DNA from: a virus
Length of the DNA: 32,181 nt
Reading direction: 5' to 3' (one strand)
IMG/VR virus record: IMGVR_UViG_3300045282_000166
Location: 1-32,181 of that record
In this document: positions 21,655 to 27,397 of the stretch, one piece after another
How the letters are laid out: each line of letters begins with the position of its first letter
Numbering within the stretch: position 1 is the stretch's first letter
Made by a program: the position numbers and the translations under genes
The notes under the pieces: model-generated
The model's input: the letters and a program-made list of their open reading frames with translations, nothing else
Database searches by the model: none
Told to the model about the DNA's origin: nothing

Positions 21655-21887
21655 CGGCCGTAGATCTCGCGGAGCTCGGCCTCGGACCAGGAGCTGGGCG
21701 ACGGGGCGGGGGACACCGGGAGTGCTTCCGCCCCGTCGCTCACGCCGCCGGCACGCTCCTCCTCGGCCGGCGCAGGCAAAGGCTTGACCAGCGGCAGCGT
21801 CTCGCCGTCGCGCAACAGGTAGCGGGCGATGCGCTCGACCCACTCCTCGGTCGTGGGTCCGCGCCACACGCCGCCGTCGACTACCAC
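21651..21887 (-). CDS. Small early protein, unknown function
   Basis: A 78-residue protein from GTG 21887, overlapping the RlpA-like stop by seven bases. It has an N-terminal helix (TTEEWVERIARYLLRDGE), a Pro/Ala-rich middle and a C-terminal helix (SWSEAELREIYGR). The two short helical ends joined by a flexible linker suggest an adaptor between proteins. Not recognised. Confidence 0.5.
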   Translation of the reverse strand: MVVDGGVWRGPTTEEWVERIARYLLRDGETLPLVKPLPAPAEEERAGGVSDGAEALPVSPAPSPSSWSEAELREIYGR

Positions 21888-22330
21888 GCCACGCTGACCC
21901 GGACGATGCCGCGCGACAGCGGCGCGAGACTGCGGAACACGCCGGGATGAAGGTCGATCACGCGCCCGAACGGACAGCGGCAGAAGTCGACCAACCGGAC
22001 GCGCAGGCCGTTCACTCTGACGACGCGTCCGCGCCAGGCCCCGACGCGCAGGGCCGGGCCGGCCGCGGCGACGAACTCGCCCGCCGCATGGCCCCGGGTG
22101 CAGCAGTACCAGCTCGCCGGGCCAGTCAGGCGGTGACCGGTCAGCACACCAACCACCGGCGCCTGACCGGCCACCACGCGCTTGGGCTGGTGAGCACGCC
22201 CGCGGAGCTCAGCAGCCACCGACGCCTCTGCGAAAGACGACGGCCCCGTGGCTTCCGGCTGCTGAGCTCCGCCGGCGCCCGCACCGACGCCGATCGCTGA
22301 GAGGAGGACGCTGGCCGCGACAAGAATCAC
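21881..22330 (-). CDS. Exported RlpA-like double-psi beta-barrel protein
   Basis: A 149-residue protein. Residues 1-22 are hydrophobic with small residues at the end (VAASVLLSAIGVGAGAGGA), a likely signal peptide, though with no basic residue in front. Residues 70-149 follow the RlpA pattern: GPASWYCC, then GHAAGEFVAAAG, VVRVNG, VRLVDF (Asp115) and GRVIDL (Asp126), ending in V-x-V strands. RlpA proteins are barrel enzymes that act on glycan strands in the cell envelope. Its place as the second gene of the early operon is unusual; superinfection exclusion or envelope remodelling are possible. The GTG at 22330 overlaps the Cro-like stop (GTGA). Confidence 0.7.
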   Translation of the reverse strand: MILVAASVLLSAIGVGAGAGGAQQPEATGPSSFAEASVAAELRGRAHQPKRVVAGQAPVVGVLTGHRLTGPASWYCCTRGHAAGEFVAAAGPALRVGAWRGRVVRVNGLRVRLVDFCRCPFGRVIDLHPGVFRSLAPLSRGIVRVSVAW

Positions 22331-22563
22331 CACTGGACGTCGGCCGGCGCGAGCTCCTCGACGGCCAGGCGGATCCGCTCGGCCATCTCGGGCGTCAATC
22401 GCCGGAAGCCGCGCAGCAACCGGTTGAGGTGGCCGTCGTTGATCCCGACGCGCTTGGCCACCAGGTCCTGGGACAGGTCGGCCACCCGCATCGCCCGGCG
22501 CAAAGCGGTGCCCGCAGTCAACGGATCGAAGCCCTCGGGCTCGGTGGCTACTTGTAGTCGCAT
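22327..22563 (-). CDS. Cro-like XRE-family DNA-binding protein, first early gene
   Basis: A 78-residue protein with an XRE helix-turn-helix (GTALRRAMRVADLSQDLVAK, then GINDGHLNRLLRGFRRLTPE). It is divergent from the repressor gene and opens the minus-strand early operon, the place of cro in lambdoid phages. ATG 22563 lies only two to four bases after the expected transcription start, so the message may be leaderless. The earlier in-frame ATG at 22638 is rejected because it would lie upstream of the promoter. Confidence 0.8.
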   Translation of the reverse strand: MRLQVATEPEGFDPLTAGTALRRAMRVADLSQDLVAKRVGINDGHLNRLLRGFRRLTPEMAERIRLAVEELAPADVQW

Positions 22564-22630
22564 TGGCAACGAATACTCTACATTGGCAGTGCTGCTGTCA
22601 AGAGGGATTGTTGTTGCCGGGAGCGACAAC
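22561..22630. promoter_or_regulatory. Lysis-lysogeny switch: early promoter and operator-like repeats
   Basis: On the minus strand, TTGACA (22601-22596) and GAGTAT (22578-22573) are separated by 17 bases and point into the Cro-like gene. Two direct copies of CATTGGCA (22561-22568 and 22581-22588) lie exactly 20 bases apart, one between the -10 box and the -35 and one over the start codon. A dyad GTTGTTGC/GCGACAAC (22610-22630) lies behind the -35. These are natural repressor and Cro sites. No strong promoter for the rightward repressor gene was seen. Confidence 0.7.
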
Positions 22631-22646
22631 CGCCGCACGGCTAACG

Positions 22647-22979
22647 ATGGCCGTGATGACTACGGAGGAGGACCAGCGACGTCGGCGCGGCTACTGGTTG
22701 CGTCTCGCGCGCCAGCGTTCGGGCCTGACGCTGAAGCAGGTCGCCGTCGAGATGGGCTACGCCCTCCGGTCGCAGACCACGATCCGTCTCTGGGAGCTCG
22801 GGCAGCGCGACCCGTCGGACATCCAGCTCACGCGCATCGCGCGGGTCTATCGCGTCCCGGTCAGCGTCTTCAGCGAGCCACGCGCCACCGACCAGGAATG
22901 GCTGGACCAGCGCGTCCGCGACGCCATGCGGACAGGTGAGCCCGACGGGGCCAGCAACGCCCACAAGGCCACCGGCTGA
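22647..22979 (+). CDS. XRE-family repressor candidate
   Basis: A 110-residue protein with an N-terminal helix-turn-helix (WLRLARQRSGLTLKQVAVEM, then SQTTIRLWELGQRDPSDIQL). It is the only regulator transcribed rightward and diverges from the early operon, so it is the likely lysogeny repressor. It lacks an S24 peptidase domain, so it would not be cleaved by RecA like lambda CI. The short tail after residue 75 (ATDQEWLDQRVRDAM) may dimerise. ATG 22647 is preferred over ATG 22656; neither has a good ribosome site. Confidence 0.75.
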   Translation: MAVMTTEEDQRRRRGYWLRLARQRSGLTLKQVAVEMGYALRSQTTIRLWELGQRDPSDIQLTRIARVYRVPVSVFSEPRATDQEWLDQRVRDAMRTGEPDGASNAHKATG

Positions 22980-22999
22980 ACCCTACGCAGAATGCCGTA

Positions 23000-23028
23000 T
23001 TGACGCGGCGCCGATCGTCCGCGAGCAT
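23000..23028 (+). promoter_or_regulatory. Promoter of the cargo gene
   Basis: TTGACG (23000-23005), 17 bases, then GAGCAT (23023-23028). It has the same spacing and the same GAG-x-A -10 style as the early promoter. Transcription would begin near 23035, which is the first base of the leader hairpin. Confidence 0.5.
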
Positions 23029-23034
23029 TCCCGG

Positions 23035-23118
23035 CCCGGTCCTGTCGTGTCTTCCAAGGCTCCGACGGGACCGGGATCGATTCGAACCTGAGCCTTGGAA
23101 GAGCCTTGGAGCAATTCC
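23035..23118 (+). promoter_or_regulatory. Structured leader with two overlapping 13-bp pairings before the cargo gene
   Basis: Stem 1 pairs 23035-23047 with 23063-23075 (13 pairs, one G-U). Stem 2 pairs 23050-23062, which is the loop of stem 1, with 23090-23102 (13 perfect pairs). A second copy of the 3' arm, GAGCCTTGGA at 23101-23110, can pair with the same loop and would cover part of the GGAG ribosome site at 23108-23111. The leader therefore has one 5' arm with two competing partners, one of which masks the ribosome site. It may act as an RNA switch or pseudoknot, or as DNA-level operator repeats. Confidence 0.6.
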
Positions 23119-23583
23119 GTGTTGAAAGTCCTGGCGGGGTTGTGCCTCGCGGCGGGCATCGTGGTGATCGGCGGCGGCATCGCCAACCGAATCGAGGCGT
23201 CGAATGTGGCGCAGGGACCGACCGCCGACGTGCCGGCACCCGCAGTCAGCGTTGACATCCCGCCCGTCGGTGCGATCTGGTTCGGCACGTCCTTCAACAC
23301 CGACACACTCGAGATCAGCGGTCGCCTGGCCAAGGTCGGCACGACCGCGCCGTTCTCGTTCGTGGCCCATCTGCCCCGGTCGATGGACGCCAAGGAGCTC
23401 GCCCTGCGGATCTACCTCGACGGCAAGCTCGTGGGGACCACCGGCGTCGGCGAAAAGAGTTCGGGCAGCGGCGACGTCTGGGGCTGGTCGCCGGGACCGC
23501 TCTTCGAGAAGGGCACCTGGAAGTACCAGGTGACGGACATCGGCGGCAACGTGCTGGCCGTCGGGTCGATCAAGGCCGTCTAG
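23119..23583 (+). CDS. Membrane-anchored beta-domain protein, lysogenic-conversion candidate
   Basis: A 154-residue protein with an N-terminal membrane anchor or signal (LKVLAGLCLAAGIVVIGGGI). A Pro/Val linker and a beta-rich outer domain of about 110 residues follow (IWFGTSFNTDTLEISGRLAK, then DVWGWSPGPLFEKGTWKYQV). It lies on the same strand as the repressor and apart from all lytic genes, the usual place for a moron expressed in the lysogen. The GTG at 23119 was chosen because GGAG stands seven bases upstream; the frame also opens earlier at TTG 23095. Its stop shares CTAG with the opposing fibre gene. No family recognised. Confidence 0.7.
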   Translation: MLKVLAGLCLAAGIVVIGGGIANRIEASNVAQGPTADVPAPAVSVDIPPVGAIWFGTSFNTDTLEISGRLAKVGTTAPFSFVAHLPRSMDAKELALRIYLDGKLVGTTGVGEKSSGSGDVWGWSPGPLFEKGTWKYQVTDIGGNVLAVGSIKAV

Positions 23584-24284
23584 AGCGTGCCGCCCCGGGA
23601 GAGGTTCTTGACGACCATGCGCGGGCGGATGACTGCGCTGCGGTTGTACATCGAGGCCGTGCCCGATGCCGTCTTCCAGCGGAGCTTGATCGCGGGCTGC
23701 GTCGATGACGGCATGGTGTAGTAGTAGATCAGGTTCAGGCCGACGTTCGTGGCATTCGTCCAGAACGCCAGCCCCAATGTGTCGCCGACGTCCGTCCCCG
23801 CTACCGAGAAGGTGAGGCCGGTATTGATCGTGCCACTCGACGCTCCTTCCACGAACGCCATGATCTCGAGGATGTCGCCAGTCGCCGCGTTGGTCGGCGT
23901 GATGATGAGGTTCGTGCCGTCCACGTCGGCGAAGCTCGCGCTTGACGTCGTGTAGTCGGCCGAGCCCGAGCCCTGGGCCGTCGCCACCGCGACGCCGCCG
24001 GCCGCCCACGCCGGGGCGACGCCCGCGCCTCCCGAGCGCAGGACCGTCCCGATGGCGCCGGCTGCCAGGCGTGTCGGCGTGCCCGAAGCGCCGCCGACGA
24101 TGACGTCGCCCGTCGTCGTCATCGGATTGGTGAGGCCACCCGTTTCGGCGACGTCATCCCACGACGAGCCGTTGTCGCGCTGCATCTTCGAGTTCGTCGT
24201 GTCGTAGAACAGCCGCCCGGCAATGCCCGCGGCCGGCCGGTTCGCCGCGATGTCGCGCAGGATGACCGATGCCAGCGTCGCCAT
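23580..24284 (-). CDS. Tail fibre-like protein
   Basis: A 234-residue protein from ATG 24284 with GAGGAG upstream. The opening ANRPAAGIAGRLFYDTTNSK and WDDVAETGG is the attachment module found at the start of many phage fibre proteins. A glycine-rich linker (GVAVATAQGSGSADYTTSS) leads to a C-terminal beta domain (ILEIMAFVEGASSGTINTGL, then SMYNRSAVIRPRMVVKNLSR). It is the last gene of the virion-protein run before the control region. Confidence 0.7.
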   Translation of the reverse strand: MATLASVILRDIAANRPAAGIAGRLFYDTTNSKMQRDNGSSWDDVAETGGLTNPMTTTGDVIVGGASGTPTRLAAGAIGTVLRSGGAGVAPAWAAGGVAVATAQGSGSADYTTSSASFADVDGTNLIITPTNAATGDILEIMAFVEGASSGTINTGLTFSVAGTDVGDTLGLAFWTNATNVGLNLIYYYTMPSSTQPAIKLRWKTASGTASMYNRSAVIRPRMVVKNLSRGGTL

Positions 24285-24296
24285 TTCTCGGCTCCT

Positions 24297-24728
24297 CTAG
24301 TTGGGCACGCCGACGACGGTGACGACGTCGCCGCTGGCGAAGATGAAGTTCGACGCCCCGTCCGTCAGCGACTCCGAGTGGAACGGGTAGGCCGGGACAG
24401 CTGTGATCGCACCGTACTGGACGCCGAGCGTCACCGCCGACGCTGCGACAAGCGGGTAGCCGTTCGTGCCCGCCGGCACGCGGGCGTCGAGTGTCGAGTA
24501 GCCCCACAGGTCGCCCTTTGTCGTCAGCGGCGAGACGGCGCCGGTTACGGGTGTTGTCGGCGTCCAGTCGGTCCCGTCGAACGCCAGCACCTGGCCCGTC
24601 GTCGGCGCGGTGGCGCTGACTGGCGTGCCCTGGACGCCCGAGACGACGGGCGCCGCGGCCGAGCCCTCGAGGTCGCCGCCGACGATTGTGGGCGCGCGGT
24701 GCGGTACGGGCGGCGGCGTGATCTTCAT
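24297..24728 (-). CDS. Fibre-associated structural protein
   Basis: A 143-residue protein from ATG 24728 (ATGA overlap with the hub-like gene). It contains the fibre-type motifs GGDLEGSAAAPVVSGVQG, TTGQVLAFDGTDWTP and LTTKGDLWGYSTLDARVPAG, which also occur in fibre proteins with short repeated beta units. It probably caps or extends the fibre encoded next to it. Confidence 0.65.
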   Translation of the reverse strand: MKITPPPVPHRAPTIVGGDLEGSAAAPVVSGVQGTPVSATAPTTGQVLAFDGTDWTPTTPVTGAVSPLTTKGDLWGYSTLDARVPAGTNGYPLVAASAVTLGVQYGAITAVPAYPFHSESLTDGASNFIFASGDVVTVVGVPN

Positions 24729-26818
24729 GCGCTCTGGTTGCCGGGGTAGGGGATGTCGGGCAGCGTGACGCCGGGCGGCAGGCGGATGGCGATGCCGCAC
24801 CAGTTGACGAAGTTGTAGCCGCCGCCCGCCGCCGAGGCGGTGACCCTCGCCGACGCGACGCCGCCCGACGGCAGCGCGAGCAGCCAGCCCCACGACGAGG
24901 TATTCGAGTTGACGGTCGTGTCGTTCATGCCGGTCGGCGAGTGGGCGCCCGGTGCGACCTTCATCGGGCCCCGCAGGTTGGTGCCCGACACGATCGACGG
25001 CGACAGCGGCTGCGTCGTGGCACCGTGGCCCGCCGCGAACGCCCAGTGGATGGCCGCGACGACGTTGCCCGAGATGGTGGGCAGGGTCGCGGTCGAGGGA
25101 GCGCTGCCGCCGCCGGTGCCGTCCGACTCGACGAACGTCCCGTCGGGCGGTGTCGTCGTCGGCAGCTCCCAGAGATACGTGGTCGTCTGGGAGTCGGTGA
25201 TCTCGGTGGAGAACTGCGCCGGCTTGGTCGTGATCTCGCCGGACGCGACGTGCCGCCACGCCGCCGCCACGAGCATGCCGCCGGTGCAGGTGCCCGCAGC
25301 GCCGTGGAACGGCCCCTGGTAGGCCACGCCGCAGGGACCGCCCGTCGACTGGCCCGAGTAGTCGGTCGTCGCCTTGCCGATGATCGTCCAGGCCGCCGTC
25401 TGGAGGGCCGAGAAGGGCGGCGTCGCAGGGGAGGCGGGTGACACGGGCGGGTTGTCGAGCGCCCGGAATGCGGTCGGGAAGCGGGTCGTGTTGCCCGACG
25501 CGAACATGATCGCCAGCAGCACGTTGCCGGGCGTCGTCGGCCGCGGTAGCGTGGGCGTCCCGCTGTAGGAAACGCCGACCAGCCCCGAATCGGCCGCGCC
25601 CGACGGCTCGCCCCGCAGCGGCGTGCATTCGTAGTCGACGTTGTAGAAGGCGTCCGTCTCCTCGTCCTGGCTGACGGTGCGGCGCACGCAGCGCACGCGC
25701 ACGAAGTCGGTGGCGAGGTCGAGGGCGTCGGTGCGCAGGTGGGAGAAGCGCACCGAGGCGTACTGGCCCTCCTTCCAGTCGTTCACGTTGGCGGCCGGCA
25801 GGCGCATGCGGAAGGTGAGCCGCGCGTCCTCGGTGGAGTTGTCGTCGAGGTAGCGGTCGAGGCGGGCCTCGGCCTTGGCGACGGTCTTGAGGTCGGGCGT
25901 GGCGACGTCCATGTCGCGGTGCGCGAACTTGTAGGAGGTGGTGATGAGCTCGCGGCTGACGGCCGTCTTGCCGACCGTCGTGCTGGCCGCGGTGACGACG
26001 CGCATCGGGTCTACCTCGAGCTCGGCGTCCATCGACGGCGGCCATGTCGGACCCGTGAACTCGCCGCCCGTCCGGTCGCAGTCGGTGAGCACGTTGCTGA
26101 CGCGGAAGTCGGGGTCGTTGGCGGGGTAGACCGGCGCGTAGTCGAAGTCGTAGAAGAGGCCGAAATCGCCGGCGCTCGGGCAGTACGTGCCGGCCTCGTC
26201 GTAGAAGACGAAGAAGTTGCGACCCGACGCCTGGGCGCAGTCGTTGAGGACGTCGATCGGGCGCTGGCCCGTGTAGTCGACGGCGTCCATGTCGACCGGG
26301 CTCGAGGCCGTGACGAGGCCGTCGAAGAGCGTCGTGGTGAGGTAGTAGACGTCGAGCAGCGCCTGCACCCGCTCGATGTCCGTCTCGGCCGGCCGGTTGA
26401 AGCTGGCGTCTCCCGACGAGCCCCAGTCGACGAGCAGGCGGAACGAGAGGAACGCGTTGATGTCCTGCAGGTTGACGTCGATCCAGCGGGCGGCGCCGGT
26501 GATGAGCGAGCTGCGCTCGCTGTCGCCGCGGCGGTAGGTGCGCGGCCCGACGTAGCCCGTGAAGATGACGCGCCGGCCGACCGGGCAGGCGCCTTCGCGC
26601 CAGTCGAACTGCTTGAGGCCGACGATGCCGTCGGAAGCGTGGCCGATGTCCGAGAGGGGATCGTCGAGCGGGATCGACGAGCCGTCGACGGCGCCCAGCT
26701 GCGCCTGCGTCGAGAGGCCGCCGATCTTGCCGAGCCTGACCGCCTGGTCGCCGAGATCCTCCGCCCAGCCCGCGCCGGCCGGCGTCGTAGGCGAACGATA
26801 TACAAACGAACCTGACAT
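24725..26818 (-). CDS. Tail hub-like/minor tail protein with a C-terminal lectin-like region
   Basis: A 697-residue protein. Residues 1-430 resemble the large minor tail (hub) proteins of siphoviruses, with RRVIFTGYVGPRTYRR and IDVLNDCAQASGRNFFVFYD. Residues 435-697 are beta-rich and Gly/Thr-rich (TTPGNVLLAIMFASGN, then GNVVAAIHWAFAAG), a style common in carbohydrate-binding domains. It should sit at the tail tip and help bind the host. ATG 26818 has no ribosome site and lies next to the inserted HNH gene, so its original leader may have been displaced. Confidence 0.7.
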   Translation of the reverse strand: MSGSFVYRSPTTPAGAGWAEDLGDQAVRLGKIGGLSTQAQLGAVDGSSIPLDDPLSDIGHASDGIVGLKQFDWREGACPVGRRVIFTGYVGPRTYRRGDSERSSLITGAARWIDVNLQDINAFLSFRLLVDWGSSGDASFNRPAETDIERVQALLDVYYLTTTLFDGLVTASSPVDMDAVDYTGQRPIDVLNDCAQASGRNFFVFYDEAGTYCPSAGDFGLFYDFDYAPVYPANDPDFRVSNVLTDCDRTGGEFTGPTWPPSMDAELEVDPMRVVTAASTTVGKTAVSRELITTSYKFAHRDMDVATPDLKTVAKAEARLDRYLDDNSTEDARLTFRMRLPAANVNDWKEGQYASVRFSHLRTDALDLATDFVRVRCVRRTVSQDEETDAFYNVDYECTPLRGEPSGAADSGLVGVSYSGTPTLPRPTTPGNVLLAIMFASGNTTRFPTAFRALDNPPVSPASPATPPFSALQTAAWTIIGKATTDYSGQSTGGPCGVAYQGPFHGAAGTCTGGMLVAAAWRHVASGEITTKPAQFSTEITDSQTTTYLWELPTTTPPDGTFVESDGTGGGSAPSTATLPTISGNVVAAIHWAFAAGHGATTQPLSPSIVSGTNLRGPMKVAPGAHSPTGMNDTTVNSNTSSWGWLLALPSGGVASARVTASAAGGGYNFVNWCGIAIRLPPGVTLPDIPYPGNQSA

Positions 26819-26840
26819 ATCGGTATTAGAATCCGAGTAA
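26812..26840 (+). promoter_or_regulatory. Promoter of the inserted HNH gene
   Basis: CTGACA (26812-26817), 17 bases, then GAGTAA (26835-26840). It overlaps the start of the divergent tail gene. A transcript from about 26847 would carry an AAGGAGA ribosome site (26884-26890) before ATG 26898. Confidence 0.45.
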
Positions 26841-26897
26841 TAAATGAGGCCGCGACGGGTAAACGTCCGACCTCTTGGCACCGAAGGAGAGCCTCCG

Positions 26898-27392
26898 ATG
26901 CACGAAGATCTTAGCGACTGGTTCTGGTCCCGCGTCGCCCGCGCTGATGGCTGCTGGGAATGGCAGCGAGCCCGCGACAGCAAGGGCTACGGCCAGACAC
27001 ACCTGCGGGGTTTTCCACGACGTAAGCGCTTCCGTGCCCATCGCGTCGCTTGGGAACTGGTGAACGGGCCCATTCCGCCCGGCCTGCTCGTCCTCCACCG
27101 TTGCGATAACCGCGCATGTGTTCGACCGGAGCACCTTTTCCTCGGAACCGATGGCGACAACATCCGAGACGCGATGCGCAAGGGACGACTTCACGGCATC
27201 GCCATCGGTGTAGGCGCGTCGGATAACCGCGGCTCCCGCCACGGCATGGCGAAGCTCACCGAGGACGACGTGCGGCTGATGCGCCAGATGTTGGCCGAAG
27301 GCGCGACTGGGCAGGCAATGGTCCGCCGATTCGGCGTCAGTCCGGCGACGGTCAGCGTGATCCGCAACCGCATCAGGTGGCGCCACATCTAG
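26898..27392 (+). CDS. HNH homing endonuclease with C-terminal HTH, inserted antisense
   Basis: A 164-residue protein on the strand opposite to all tail genes, squeezed between tape measure (its stop five bases away) and the hub-like gene. The HNH core is complete: LVLHRCDNRACVRPEHLFLG with His67, Asn71 and His79. AHRVAWELVNGPIPPG precedes it, as in HNH_3 homing nucleases. Residues 119-158 form a helix-turn-helix (LTEDDVRLMRQMLAEGATGQ, then RRFGVSPATVSVI) for target choice. ATG 26898 follows AAGGAGA at good spacing. It has its own promoter and behaves as a free-standing selfish gene. Confidence 0.85.
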   Translation: MHEDLSDWFWSRVARADGCWEWQRARDSKGYGQTHLRGFPRRKRFRAHRVAWELVNGPIPPGLLVLHRCDNRACVRPEHLFLGTDGDNIRDAMRKGRLHGIAIGVGASDNRGSRHGMAKLTEDDVRLMRQMLAEGATGQAMVRRFGVSPATVSVIRNRIRWRHI

Positions 27393-27397
27393 CCCGC

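Noticed and set aside
23076-23089. A tRNA T-arm-like GATTCGAACC near the cargo gene
   Set aside because: On either strand the flanks do not form a T stem or acceptor end; the bases lie in the linker of the leader structure.
23050-23102. A rho-independent terminator for the repressor gene
   Set aside because: The 13-bp stem has a 27-base loop, overlaps another stem and has no T run after it, so a leader structure explains it better.
24725-26983. A longer N-terminus for the hub-like protein starting at 26983
   Set aside because: The extra 55 codons lie antisense to the HNH gene and read as a low-quality Arg/Ser-rich stretch; ATG 26818 begins the tail-like sequence.
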